Source of the DNA: Chryseobacterium viscerum
GTDB taxonomy: Bacteria > Bacteroidota > Bacteroidia > Flavobacteriales > Weeksellaceae
Assembly: GCF_025949665.1 (NCBI RefSeq)
Contig: NZ_JAPDFT010000001.1
Location: forward strand, 2,418,001 to 2,482,000
DNA: 64,000 nucleotides
Direction of reading: 5' to 3'
Shown: in pieces, positions 25,480-33,643 of the stretch
Layout of the letters: every line of letters begins with the position of its first letter
Numbering within the stretch: position 1 is the first letter of the stretch
Notes under the pieces: generated by a model
What the model saw: the letters and a program-made list of their open reading frames with translations, nothing else
What the model was told of the DNA's origin: nothing
The model's database searches: none
Position numbers and translations under genes: made by a program

Positions 25480-25511
25480 AAAAGATGAAGCATATCTCTG
25501 TTTCATCTTTT
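25480..25511 (+). terminator. Terminator after the phosphodiesterase gene
   Basis: AAAAGATGAA / TTCATCTTTT, 10-bp stem with a 12-base loop, then TTTATTTTC. Confidence 0.8.
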
Positions 25512-25621
25512 TTATTTTCGATAGTATTATTCATTAAATAAATTTAAACAACTGAAAATCAATCACTTAAAACACGATCATTGAAATTAATTAATTTTTT
25601 TTATGTTTATATTAATTTAAC

Positions 25622-25640
25622 ATCGTAATATTGCAATATA
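25622..25640 (+). promoter_or_regulatory. ArsR operator, copy 1, overlapping the arsR promoter
   Basis: ATCGTAATATTGCAATATA contains the palindrome ATTGCAAT and a near -7 element TAATATTG. It is repeated exactly at 26004-26022. It lies 12 bp before arsR, so a bound repressor would block the promoter. Confidence 0.7.
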
Positions 25641-25651
25641 AAAATAAAACA

Positions 25652-25981
25652 ATGGGAGTTACTAAAACCGAAATCTATACTGAAGAACAAAATAAACTGG
25701 CTTCACTTCTTAAAGTTTTGGGACATCCGGCAAGAATAGCCATTTTACAGTATATTATCAATCAGAAAGCGTGCATCTGCAATGATCTTGTTGAAGAACT
25801 CGGATTGGCTCAGGCTACCATTTCTCAGCATTTAAAAGAACTGAAGAATATTGGAATCATCAAAGGTTCAATTGAAGGAAAGTCTGTATGCTACTGTATT
25901 AATGAAAGCATCTGGAAACAATTTCAAAACGAGTTTAACCTGTTTTTTAATCAGGATGTCACGATAAAACAATGCTGTTAA
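25652..25981 (+). CDS. arsR: ArsR-family arsenical-resistance repressor
   Basis: 109 residues from ATG 25652. A longer frame beginning with TTG at 25631 lies inside the operator and is rejected. Winged-helix fold with LLKVLGHPARIAILQYIINQKACICNDLVEELGLAQATISQHLKELKNIG. The Cys pair CIC in the DNA-binding helix region and further cysteines (VCYC, C-terminal CC) are candidate As(III) ligands. As(III) binding would release it from the operator. First gene of arsR-DUF6428-arsC-acr3. Confidence 0.93.
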   Translation: MGVTKTEIYTEEQNKLASLLKVLGHPARIAILQYIINQKACICNDLVEELGLAQATISQHLKELKNIGIIKGSIEGKSVCYCINESIWKQFQNEFNLFFNQDVTIKQCC

Positions 25982-26003
25982 GGCATTTTTTTTGAAAACA
26001 AAT

Positions 26004-26022
26004 ATCGTAATATTGCAATATA
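26004..26022 (+). promoter_or_regulatory. ArsR operator, copy 2, upstream of DUF6428 gene
   Basis: Exact 19-base copy of 25622-25640, 22 bp before the ATG of the next gene. It again contains TAATATTG, so the operon appears to have a second, arsR-independent start under the same repressor. Confidence 0.7.
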
Positions 26023-26043
26023 ACACTAATAAATTTAAATCTA

Positions 26044-26517
26044 ATGAAACTATCAGAAATCAAAGAAATTCTTCCAACACTGGGAAATGTAGAATTTCAA
26101 TTGGAAAACGGCACTTTTGTTCCTGAACATTTCCATGTAACAGAAGTGGGACAGATTGTAAAAAAATTCATTGATTGCGGCGGCGTAATCCGAAATGAGA
26201 AAGCAGTCAACTTCCAGCTATGGGATGCTGATGATTATGAACACCGCCTGAAACCGGGGAAACTGCTTCACATCATTCAACTTTCTGAAGAAAAACTGGG
26301 AATAGAAGATTCAGAAATTGAAGTAGAATATCAGGGAGAGACCATCGGTAAATATGATCTGGAATTTAACGGTAAAAATTTCGTCCTGAAAAATAAGACA
26401 ACGGCCTGTCTTGCCCAGGAAGCCTGTGGAATTCCTTCCGAAAAACAAAAGAAAAATCTTTCTGAACTATCTGCAAAACCAGCATCAGCCTGCACTCCGG
26501 GATCAGGATGCTGCTAA
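26044..26517 (+). CDS. DUF6428 protein of the ars operon
   Basis: 157 residues. MKLSEIKEILPTLGNVEFQLENG and EHFHVTEVGQIVKKFIDCGGVIR are the DUF6428 pattern. Eight cysteines are present, several in the tail (ACLAQEACG, then ACTPGSGCC), which could bind arsenite or another thiophilic metal; that is inference. It is a regular member of Bacteroidota ars operons, between arsR and arsC. No enzymatic function is known. Confidence 0.85.
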   Translation: MKLSEIKEILPTLGNVEFQLENGTFVPEHFHVTEVGQIVKKFIDCGGVIRNEKAVNFQLWDADDYEHRLKPGKLLHIIQLSEEKLGIEDSEIEVEYQGETIGKYDLEFNGKNFVLKNKTTACLAQEACGIPSEKQKKNLSELSAKPASACTPGSGCC

Positions 26518-26536
26518 TTAATTTTATTAAAATCTC

Positions 26537-27148
26537 ATGTATCAAGAATTATTAAATACGGTTCAATCTCTGAAATGGGAAAATATAGATACCAATAGAA
26601 AAGAGATCATGGAACCATTGATCAGTTTCATCCAGCAAAAAGTAAATGATGGAGAAGAAATCAATCTGAATTTTATCTGCACCCACAATTCACGCCGCAG
26701 TCATCTGGCTCAGATTTGGGCACAGACAGCGGCTACTTTCTTTACGATTCCGGGAGTTCATTGCTATTCCGGAGGAACTGAAACAACAGCATTATTCCCC
26801 AAAATAGCAGAAACCTTAGCTGAGCAGGGTTTTACAGTCTTCAATATTTCAGAAACAGAAAATCCGGTGTATGCTATCAAGTATAATGATAATAGCCTGC
26901 CTGTTATAGGTTTTTCCAAAAAATATGACAGTTCTTTCAATCCTGTTTCAGGATTCGCAGCAATTATGACCTGTTCGCAGGCAGATGGCGGATGCCCGTT
27001 TATTCCCGGTGCAGAAAAAAGAATTCCGATCACATTTGAAGATCCTAAAATTTCAGACAATACTCCGGAACAAACGGCAGTATATAGAGAAAGAAGTTTA
27101 CAAATTGCAGAAGAAATGTTTTATGTTTTTTCTAAAATCAAAAAATAA
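26537..27148 (+). CDS. arsC: Low-molecular-weight phosphatase-type arsenate reductase
   Basis: 203 residues, LMW protein-tyrosine-phosphatase fold. The phosphate loop is [15 protein letters not shown] with CX5R (Cys-Thr-His-Asn-Ser-Arg-Arg), and the general acid lies in [11 protein letters not shown]. Longer than pI258 ArsC (131 residues). It would reduce arsenate to arsenite for the pump encoded next; a tyrosine-phosphatase role is possible but the ars context argues otherwise. The gap to the ACR3 gene is 2 bp. Confidence 0.88.
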   Translation: MYQELLNTVQSLKWENIDTNRKEIMEPLISFIQQKVNDGEEINLNFICTHNSRRSHLAQIWAQTAATFFTIPGVHCYSGGTETTALFPKIAETLAEQGFTVFNISETENPVYAIKYNDNSLPVIGFSKKYDSSFNPVSGFAAIMTCSQADGGCPFIPGAEKRIPITFEDPKISDNTPEQTAVYRERSLQIAEEMFYVFSKIKK

Positions 27149-27150
27149 TC

Positions 27151-28185
27151 ATGCAGCCCAGATTAAAATTTCTTGACCGCTATCTTACCTTATGGATCTT
27201 CCTGGCCATGGGTATAGGGATTGCTTTAGGACACTTTTTCCCGGCTATTCCTATTATTATCAATTCTCAGTCTATAGGGACTACTAATATTCCATTAGCA
27301 ATTGGACTCATCCTTATGATGTATCCTCCGTTAGCAAAGGTTGATTACTCTCTTCTGCCATTGGTATTTAAAGATAAAAAAGCCATCGGTGTTTCTTTAT
27401 TTCTCAACTGGATCATCGGTCCGGTTCTGATGTTTGGTCTCGCGATCCTCTTTTTAAGGAATGAGCCCGATTATATGGTAGGTTTGATTCTTATCGGGCT
27501 GGCAAGATGTATTGCTATGGTCATCGTCTGGAATGATCTGGCCAAAGGAAACCGGGAATATGCAGCCCTGCTGGTTGCTTTAAACAGTATCTTTCAGGTA
27601 TTTACTTATAGTTTTATGGTTTGGCTGTTTATCAATGTACTTCCCAATCAACTGGGGCTGGCCAGTTTTAATGTAAATGTTTCTATGAAAGATATTACAG
27701 AAAGTGTCCTGATTTATCTGGGAATCCCTTTCCTGGCAGGTTTTCTCAGCCGTTATTTTCTGATACAATCTAAAGGTACAGAATGGTACAACAGAAAATT
27801 TATTCCTCAAATATCACCCGTTACGCTGTATGCCTTGTTATTCACAATCGTACTGATGTTTAGCTTAAAAGGCTCCCAAATATTGGAATTACCCATGGAT
27901 GTAGTTAAGGTAGCTGTACCACTGATTATCTATTTTATTCTTATGTTTTTCGTGAGCTTCATGATCAATAAAGCGTTAAAAATTCCATATGATAAAAATG
28001 CATCTATTGCCTTTACAGCTACCGGAAACAATTTTGAACTGGCTATTGCAGTGGCAATTTCAGTATTCGGAATTCACTCACCACAAGCATTTGTAGGAGT
28101 GATTGGACCACTGGTAGAAGTTCCGGTATTAATACTTCTGGTAAAGGCAGGGTTATTATTGAAAAGAAAATGGTATCATGAATAA
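27151..28185 (+). CDS. acr3: ACR3-family arsenite efflux transporter
   Basis: 344 residues with about ten membrane helices. Conserved ACR3 elements: [23 protein letters not shown], the helix-4 Cys in [19 protein letters not shown], and [20 protein letters not shown] with [10 protein letters not shown] (conserved Glu). It exports As(III) by proton exchange at the inner membrane. It starts 2 bp after the arsC-like gene, so the two are translated together, and a good terminator follows. Confidence 0.95.
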   Translation: MQPRLKFLDRYLTLWIFLAMGIGIALGHFFPAIPIIINSQSIGTTNIPLAIGLILMMYPPLAKVDYSLLPLVFKDKKAIGVSLFLNWIIGPVLMFGLAILFLRNEPDYMVGLILIGLARCIAMVIVWNDLAKGNREYAALLVALNSIFQVFTYSFMVWLFINVLPNQLGLASFNVNVSMKDITESVLIYLGIPFLAGFLSRYFLIQSKGTEWYNRKFIPQISPVTLYALLFTIVLMFSLKGSQILELPMDVVKVAVPLIIYFILMFFVSFMINKALKIPYDKNASIAFTATGNNFELAIAVAISVFGIHSPQAFVGVIGPLVEVPVLILLVKAGLLLKRKWYHE

Positions 28186-28203
28186 AAAACCAATAAACTG
28201 GAA

Positions 28204-28236
28204 AAAAAAGCATCACCGAAACAGTGATGCTTTTTT
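28204..28236. terminator. Terminator after ars operon, shared with convergent gene
   Basis: AAAAAAGCATCAC / GTGATGCTTTTTT, 13-bp perfect stem, loop of 7. Usable on both strands. Confidence 0.85.
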
Positions 28237-28248
28237 ATCTGAATGATA

Positions 28249-29541
28249 TCAGTTTTTAATTAATTTATAATTTCCGTTGCTTTCATCCTTTACTATGGCA
28301 TAATGGTCAGCCAATTCGAGAGTCCAGCCATCTCCCGATATCTTTTTATTCTCTGTTTTCACAGGATTTGATATTGAAATTTTATCCCAATTAGGACTCA
28401 TTAATGCTCCGTTTTCAACAGTCAGAATACCCCATAAATCTGTAACCCTGATATTAGGATATACCGTCCCTTTATCTTCCAGCGGCACAATATTTCTGGG
28501 ATCAAAAGAAACATTCATTTTCTCAAATTTGATTTCAAAATGGGGCCGCTGGATGAATTTCAGTTTATATTCCGCAATCAGTTTCTTAGTTTTTTCTTCT
28601 CTCTCAGCTTCTTCTTTCATAATTGCCTTACCATTATAATCTCCGGATAATTTTTCAACTGCCTTTTGCTGAACAGCTGGAATCCTGATGTTAAAACCTT
28701 TGATGAAATAATCTGTAAGATCAGTTTTTGCATTAATTTTTTTGTTCCAGTTTGGGTCTCTCTGATAGAGCAGATATCCGTAAACAGGAGTCGTATGATA
28801 AGCGAATGAACGCACAAATGTAGGATTCTTCATAAAATCATCTATCCCGCTCAAAAGAAAAGATTTTGTCTGTTCATTATTTCTTCCACTTACAATGATT
28901 CCCGTAAACTCAGCCATTCCTTCATTCAGCTCCAATAAGTTTTCTGTGTTCCCCGAATCTTTATAAAGTATATTTCTATATTTTCTGAAAGTAAGTGCAT
29001 TGGTAAGATGTTTCTGTAATTCTTTTTCTGAAGTTGACCGGACAGCCTGTTTCAGTGCTTCAAGTTCCAGCCGGAGATAAACCCTTCCCTCTTTCTGATC
29101 AAGGTGATTATTTTCTACATTGTTAAGCGTAAACCCCAATGAAGGTTGAATGCTGTGGAATGATTCATGTGCCAGCAGATTGATTCTGTTGTTTCTGTTG
29201 GAAGTGAGGGGAAGCATGATCATCGCCCATCTTTTGCCTGCCCAATTGACAGCAGTATTGGCAATATTAATCTTCGCAGGCAGAATTCCGGAGTATATAT
29301 TTCCATTACGTTTCAGAATTCCTTCTGTATCCGGCTCATTGGCATATAATTCTCTGGTTTTCGGATCTATTAAAATGACAGGACCATATAAATCTTTATT
29401 CCAAAGCTGGATATTCTTCTTTGAAGCTGCTTTCAGCTCATTAAAATAAACAGCGATACTGTCATGGGAAATCATCTGCTTTTGCCCTTTTATATTCAAT
29501 GCGCACACGGAAAATAAAATTATCAGAAGAGTTTGCTTCAT
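28249..29541 (-). CDS. Exported protein with HExxH motif, probable metallopeptidase
   Basis: 430 residues, signal peptide ending NIKGQ at about 20. HESFH at 125-129 matches HExxH, and ELNEGMAEFTG at 204-214 gives a Glu-rich helix typical of gluzincin third ligands (E207 or E211), though E161 is an alternative. The C-terminal third (about 320-430) is beta-rich with DGWTLELADHYAIV. I cannot name a family. It would cut proteins or peptides in the periplasm or outside. It shares the terminator with the ars operon; its 5' side borders the tRNA-Ser region. Function of the C-terminal part unknown. Confidence 0.75.
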   Translation of the reverse strand: MKQTLLIILFSVCALNIKGQKQMISHDSIAVYFNELKAASKKNIQLWNKDLYGPVILIDPKTRELYANEPDTEGILKRNGNIYSGILPAKINIANTAVNWAGKRWAMIMLPLTSNRNNRINLLAHESFHSIQPSLGFTLNNVENNHLDQKEGRVYLRLELEALKQAVRSTSEKELQKHLTNALTFRKYRNILYKDSGNTENLLELNEGMAEFTGIIVSGRNNEQTKSFLLSGIDDFMKNPTFVRSFAYHTTPVYGYLLYQRDPNWNKKINAKTDLTDYFIKGFNIRIPAVQQKAVEKLSGDYNGKAIMKEEAEREEKTKKLIAEYKLKFIQRPHFEIKFEKMNVSFDPRNIVPLEDKGTVYPNIRVTDLWGILTVENGALMSPNWDKISISNPVKTENKKISGDGWTLELADHYAIVKDESNGNYKLIKN

Positions 29542-29705
29542 GGTTGAATTCTTTGCGGTTATTGTCTATTGAGGATGGGAAAACCGTCCTTATGCATTGT
29601 CTTTAGTTTTTAAATAGAACTTTCATATTCTATTTGACCACTAAAATAAGTATAAATACTTAATCAATCCCATCGAATAAAGTTAACATGCCATGAATAC
29701 ATAAT

Positions 29706-29742
29706 AAAACAGCCTTGAATCAAATGATTCAAGGCTGTTTTT
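29706..29742 (-). terminator. Terminator of the tRNA-Ser gene
   Basis: 17-bp perfect stem (AAAACAGCCTTGAATCA and complement, two-base loop). On the minus strand it is followed by TTATTAT, directly after the tRNA 3' end. Confidence 0.85.
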
Positions 29743-29743
29743 G

Positions 29744-29828
29744 CGGAGAGTGAGGGATTCGAACCCCCGGACCTGTTACAGTCAACAGTTTTCAAGACTG
29801 CCGCAATCGACCACTCTGCCAACTCTCC
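29744..29828 (-). tRNA. tRNA-Ser (anticodon TGA)
   Basis: 85 bases with a long variable arm (class II). Minus strand: acceptor GGAGAGT pairs with ACTCTCC, anticodon loop CTTGAAAAC with TGA, T loop GGTTCGAATCC. CCA is not encoded; the discriminator is G. Reads UCA, UCG-class serine codons. An exact Bacteroidota promoter lies 35-64 bp upstream and a strong terminator directly downstream. Confidence 0.97.
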
Positions 29829-29862
29829 CTAAACTCCGGCTATACCGTTGTTTTCAGTGGTG

Positions 29863-29892
29863 CAAATATAGAACGATTTTTAATTTCTGCAA
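29863..29892 (-). promoter_or_regulatory. Promoter of tRNA-Ser
   Basis: On the minus strand: TTTTG, exactly 19 bases, TATATTTG, then CACC. This is a full match to the Bacteroidota primary sigma consensus and anchors the motif used for the other promoter calls. Confidence 0.8.
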
Positions 29893-29969
29893 AACTTTTC
29901 CCACACAAATTTTAACAAAACTTAATAATAGACTAGAAATCAAGGGAATTATTTTTCCTGAAACGTCAT

Positions 29970-30182
29970 CTATTCTTTGTCTACAATTGCTATGAAACTG
30001 TTTTTTAAAAGGCCTGATGGATATACAAACTGATCTCCATCTTCTCCCTTTACCACAATAGCCCCCTGCTCATCGTTCAGGCATTTGTCCAGCTGGCTTT
30101 TCAGTTCATTAAGTTTTCCATGAGGAGCCTCAATGATGTAGGTCCCGGTAACATGCGTTATTTTGATGACTTTTGTTTCCAT
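29970..30182 (-). CDS. Small hypothetical protein (70 aa)
   Basis: 70 residues, METKVIKITHVTGTYIIEAP then a helix KLNELKSQLDKCLNDEQ and a strand pair GAIVVKGEDGDQFVYPSGLLKNSFIAIVD. A compact alpha/beta fold seems likely; no signal peptide or membrane segment. No family recognised. It lies between the tRNA gene and the retropepsin-like gene with no operon partner. Confidence 0.6.
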   Translation of the reverse strand: METKVIKITHVTGTYIIEAPHGKLNELKSQLDKCLNDEQGAIVVKGEDGDQFVYPSGLLKNSFIAIVDKE

Positions 30183-30344
30183 ATTCTTTTTTGATTAGTT
30201 GCTAAATGTAGGAATTTTCCTTTAAGTATGAGCCATTTATTACCATGAACAGAAAGCCTTTTAGAAATGATTCAAAAATATTATAACAAATCATGAATAA
30301 TAAAACTATCTGATTTCCAGTTCCCGATTTTACATTTTATAATT

Positions 30345-30352
30345 TATATTTG
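30345..30352 (+). promoter_or_regulatory. Promoter -7 element of retropepsin-like gene
   Basis: TATATTTG, exact TAnnTTTG. Transcription would begin near 30358, almost on the ATG at 30362 and well before the ATG at 30398, which helps choose the latter start. Confidence 0.5.
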
Positions 30353-30397
30353 TAAGAATTCATGCCAATATTAAAAACTAATAACACTATTTTTCAA

Positions 30398-31249
30398 ATG
30401 TTTACTCAATCTTTTATTAAAAACACGGTGGTTACCGCCTCTATGGCTTTCTCCTCTATGGCTTTTGCCCAGAAAATGCCCATGTCTGTACTTCCTTCCG
30501 GCCACCTCGTAGTAGGTGCCGAAGTGGATGGCAAAAAAGGAAATTTTATCTTTGATACCGGAGGAGGAATCAATCTTTTTCTGGGAAATTTCCCCAAAGA
30601 GCTCGGCCCAAAAGAGACTTATAATTATCTGACGGCTTTCCGGGCTACCGGTGAAAAAATGACTATTCCCCTTTTCAAATCAAAAGAGATTATTTTTAAT
30701 GGTAAAAAGTTTAAAGATACCTGGTACTCCACTCATGATATGGAAATCAAAGGAATAGATGGTTTGATTTCCCTGCCCATGCTTTATGACACAGAATTTA
30801 TCATCGATTATACTACCAATGAACTTATCTTTCCTAAAGAAAAACTGAATGCTAAAAAAGTAATGGATATTCAGCTGTCTACCAACGCAGACCAATCCAT
30901 GGATATTACTACTTATGTGCTATTAAACAATAAATACAAGATTAATGTTCTCCTGGATTCCGGCTCTGGTAAAGATTCTTTTTGGCTGAGTGAACGCCTG
31001 ATGAATACGCTCGACATCAAAAAAGAAACCCTGCAAATGATAGAAAAGAAAAGTGAATTCAACCCTGATCTGACCACCAAGTTTTATACAGGTAATATTG
31101 GCTCTGTTTCTACTCCTTTTGCTAGTGTTGAAAAGCCTAAAGTTGCTTTTGTGGAAGGTCTTATTTATGAAGGTAAGACGAGTATCAACTGGCTGGGTAA
31201 AAAACTGGGATTCAACCTTAAAGAGAAAAAGATCTATATTTTGGATTAA
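30398..31249 (+). CDS. Exported retropepsin-like aspartic peptidase
   Basis: 283 residues from ATG 30398; the ATG at 30362 would add twelve residues before the signal peptide. Signal peptide MFTQSFIKNTVVTASMAFSS...AFAQ. Two retropepsin-type halves, each with a catalytic-site motif: FDTGGGINLFLG (DTG) near residue 50 and LDSGSGKDSFWL (DSG) near 186. Having both makes it a complete single-chain aspartic peptidase, as expected for PF13650-like proteins. Secreted or periplasmic; substrate unknown. Confidence 0.8.
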   Translation: MFTQSFIKNTVVTASMAFSSMAFAQKMPMSVLPSGHLVVGAEVDGKKGNFIFDTGGGINLFLGNFPKELGPKETYNYLTAFRATGEKMTIPLFKSKEIIFNGKKFKDTWYSTHDMEIKGIDGLISLPMLYDTEFIIDYTTNELIFPKEKLNAKKVMDIQLSTNADQSMDITTYVLLNNKYKINVLLDSGSGKDSFWLSERLMNTLDIKKETLQMIEKKSEFNPDLTTKFYTGNIGSVSTPFASVEKPKVAFVEGLIYEGKTSINWLGKKLGFNLKEKKIYILD

Positions 31250-31272
31250 GAATTATAACAATATAGTACAAC

Positions 31273-31325
31273 TGTCATTCTGACGAAGGAAGAATCTTTT
31301 GGATGTGTGAGATTCTTCTTTCGCC
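31273..31325. repeat. Palindromic interspersed repeat, family 1, copy A
   Basis: Starts TGTCATTCTGACGAAGGAAG, then AATCTT; the second half AGATTCTTCTTTCG pairs with CGAAGGAAGAATCT (13 of 14). The distal TCAGAATGACA end is missing. The first 26 bases are identical to copy F at 62103. Confidence 0.8.
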
Positions 31326-31516
31326 GGAAAAACAATATGGAAGATGTGTCGGAAAACCACTCCGTCAAAAATTCTTTGAATTTTCGCCACCCCTCCAGAG
31401 GATGGGAATAATTACGTCTTCAGTTGGGGTATGAGTCAGAACAGCATTTTTGTGTTTAAAGCCAGCTGGATTCCTATGGAATGACACAATTGAATGATTG
31501 TTTATCCATAACGTTT

Positions 31517-31590
31517 ATCATTCCGCAGGAATCTAAACTTATTAAAACATTTAGATTCCACGCTTCACTTTGTCCCGCTCTGAATGACAA
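31517..31590. repeat. Palindromic interspersed repeat, family 1, copy B
   Basis: ATCATTCCGCAGGAATCTAA at the left, TTAGATTCCACGC... CTGAATGACA at the right; the inner arms GGAATCTAAA/TTTAGATTCC are perfect. Confidence 0.75.
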
Positions 31591-31643
31591 GCTTTACGTG
31601 TATTTATTAGTACCGGATTTTCAATCACAGCATTCTCTGCTTT

Positions 31644-32021
31644 TTATTCCCCTGCCGGTTCAAACAATTCGATCTTGTTTCCTTCCGGATCAAGGATGTG
31701 TACAAATTTTCCATACTCGTAAGTAGCCACCTCATCCAGGACGGTTACTCCTTCTTTCTTTAGCTCTTCTACCAGTGTTTCAATATTTTCTACATGGTAA
31801 TTGATCATAAATTCTTTGGATGAAGGTTCAAAATATTGGGTAGACTCTTTAAAAGGACTCCATAGTGTATATCCTTTCTTTTCAGACTCCGCTTCCTTCC
31901 AGTCGAATTTGGCTCCGTATGGGCTGGTTGGTAATCCCAGGTGGGTTTTATACCATTCATTTACTTGTTCCGGGTCTTTACACTTAAAGAAGATGCCTCC
32001 AATGGCGGTTACTCTTTTCAT
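31644..32021 (-). CDS. VOC-family glyoxalase-like protein
   Basis: 125 residues, paired VOC layout: RVTAIGGIFFKCKDPEQVNEWYKTHLGLP at the start and TYEYGKFVHILDPEGNKIELFEPAG at the end. The metal ligands of glyoxalase I are not fully recognisable; the Glu in ELFEP fits the usual last ligand. Likely a small-molecule lyase or binding protein of unknown substrate. Alone in its unit; repeats lie on both sides. Confidence 0.88.
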   Translation of the reverse strand: MKRVTAIGGIFFKCKDPEQVNEWYKTHLGLPTSPYGAKFDWKEAESEKKGYTLWSPFKESTQYFEPSSKEFMINYHVENIETLVEELKKEGVTVLDEVATYEYGKFVHILDPEGNKIELFEPAGE

Positions 32022-32156
32022 TTTTTATTCGTTTTTGTTCAGTTTATAGTTTCTTACATGCAATTCCGAGTCGTTTTGCAATTTCACAAATATATCAATG
32101 TTTTCATTAGCTTTCTCACGATTTTTCTTGAAGTTTGATGGAAGATGTTGGGAAAA

Positions 32157-32394
32157 CGCAAAGGCGCAAGTAATAGTAAAAAGACCGTTTATAAAGCGCA
32201 AGTATTTTATCTCCGATAAAATTGTATACTGTAAAATGTCTCACGCTGATTTTGCAGATTGCGCAGATGATAGTGGAAAATCTGCGTAATCTTCTTGATC
32301 TGCGGGATACTTATTATATCTCTCGCTAAAAATCTTTGATTTTCTTACGCCTTAAAATTATACATAATGGATAGAAAAACTTTGCCCCTTTGCG
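32157..32394. repeat. Inverted-repeat element, family 2, copy 1
   Basis: Left end CGCAAAGGCGCAAG (32157-32170), right end CTTTGCCCCTTTGCG (32380-32394), inverted. A second element with the same ends lies at 47307-47440. Inside it, CAGATTGCGCAGAT and ATCTGCGTAATCTT (32255-32293) form another hairpin. Confidence 0.6.
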
Positions 32395-32418
32395 ATTCTC
32401 CAACAAAAACAAACGAAA

Positions 32419-32443
32419 AAAGCGCACCCATCGGGTACGCTTT
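32419..32443 (-). terminator. Terminator of trxB
   Basis: AAAGCG-ACCC / GGGT-CGCTTT stem (one C.A mismatch), loop ATC; on the minus strand it ends in TTTTTTCG. Lies 22 bp past the trxB stop. Confidence 0.75.
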
Positions 32444-32465
32444 GTATTGTATAAATTGAATAGTA

Positions 32466-33407
32466 TTAATGTAATTCAGCTAAGTATTTTTCTGCATCCA
32501 TTGCAGACATACACCCGCTTCCTGCAGCTGTAATAGCCTGTCTGTAGATATGATCCTGAACATCTCCGGCTGCAAATACTCCCGGAAGATTTGTTCTTGA
32601 AGAACCTTTCTCTGTTAAGATATATCCATTCTCATCAAGATCTATCTGACCTGCGAAGATATCAGTATTCGGTTTGTGACCAATTGCAATAAAGATTCCT
32701 TCAACATCTACTGTAGATTTCTCCTGAGTCTGGTTGTTGATGATCACAGCTCTTTCTACTAAGCTGTTTTCTCCTTCAATCCCGATTAATTCATGGTGGA
32801 ATTTCACTTCAATATTCGGAGTATTTTCCACTCTGTGAACCATTGCTTTTGAAGCTCTGAAAACGTCTTTTCTTACCAATAGCGTTACTTTCTTACATAG
32901 TTTTGCAAGGTAAGTAGCCTCTTCAGCTGCTGTATCTCCTGCTCCTACTACTACTACATCTTTTCCTCTGTAAAAGAATCCATCACATGTAGCACAAGCA
33001 GAAACTCCGCCTCCTGCATATTTTTTCTCATCATCAAGACCTAAATATTTTGCTGTAGCTCCTGTAGAGATGATTACTGTTTTTGCCAGGATCTCTTTGT
33101 TTCCCGCATATAATTTGTGAACACCGCCTACTTCTTTAGAAAATTCAGCTTTAGTGATCATTTCATAATGAACTTTGGTATCAAATCTTTCTGCCTGTTT
33201 TTGCAGATCCATCATCATTTCAGGACCTGTAATCCCGGCTGGATACCCTGGAAAGTTGTCAACTTCTGTGGTGGTGGTTAATTGTCCGCCCGGCTCCAAA
33301 CCTGTATACAATTCAGGTTTCAAGTCTGCTCTTGCTGCATAGATAGCAGCGGTAAAGCCAGAAGGCCCAGATCCAACGATCACACAATCTAAAATGTTTT
33401 GCTCCAT
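32466..33407 (-). CDS. trxB: Thioredoxin reductase
   Basis: 313 residues. FAD motif IVGSGPSGFTAAIYAARA at about 10-28, NADPH motif VVGAGDTAAEEATYLA, redox pair Cys-Ala-Thr-Cys in ACATCDGFFYRGK, and the C-terminal FAD segment GVFAAGDVQDHIYRQAITAAGSGC. It keeps thioredoxin reduced with NADPH in the cytoplasm. Monocistronic with its own terminator. Confidence 0.97.
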   Translation of the reverse strand: MEQNILDCVIVGSGPSGFTAAIYAARADLKPELYTGLEPGGQLTTTTEVDNFPGYPAGITGPEMMMDLQKQAERFDTKVHYEMITKAEFSKEVGGVHKLYAGNKEILAKTVIISTGATAKYLGLDDEKKYAGGGVSACATCDGFFYRGKDVVVVGAGDTAAEEATYLAKLCKKVTLLVRKDVFRASKAMVHRVENTPNIEVKFHHELIGIEGENSLVERAVIINNQTQEKSTVDVEGIFIAIGHKPNTDIFAGQIDLDENGYILTEKGSSRTNLPGVFAAGDVQDHIYRQAITAAGSGCMSAMDAEKYLAELH

Positions 33408-33643
33408 AATTTACTTTGTTCGAAAAGATTTAATTTGAATTAAGACTGCTAATTTCGGAATTTTTACCGTCTTTTTAAAGTTATTTTAATGATACTTGTC
33501 AATATCTGATATGTTGAATTTCGATGGTAACTTTTGTGGGGTTCGGGGTTCGCGATTCGAGTTATTTGATTCGGGTAACAAAAATTAAAAACTTCTGTTT
33601 TCATTTCCCGTAATTAGCATACCCCGCATCTCGTCACCTCGCC

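Larger units (their letters stand above)
31250..31643. other. Repeat-rich convergent intergenic region
   Basis: 394 bases between the retropepsin-like and VOC genes. It contains palindromic element copies at 31273-31325 and 31517-31590 plus a half copy at 31469-31485 (GATTCCTATGGAATGAC). No gene. Confidence 0.6.
32022..32465. other. Repeat-rich intergenic region before trxB
   Basis: 444 bases between two minus-strand genes. It holds a family 2 element (32157-32394), a nested hairpin (32255-32293) and the trxB terminator (32419-32443). No gene is supported; a short frame here lies within repeats. Confidence 0.6.

Noticed and set aside
25631..25651. A TTG start for arsR
   Set aside because: The TTG is inside the operator palindrome; the ATG at 25652 gives the normal ArsR N-terminus.
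29741..29995. An open frame on the plus strand across the tRNA-Ser gene
   Set aside because: It is the tRNA read backwards; there is no family match.
32098..32289. A 63-codon plus-strand frame
   Set aside because: It lies in family 2 repeat sequence and shows no protein-like pattern.
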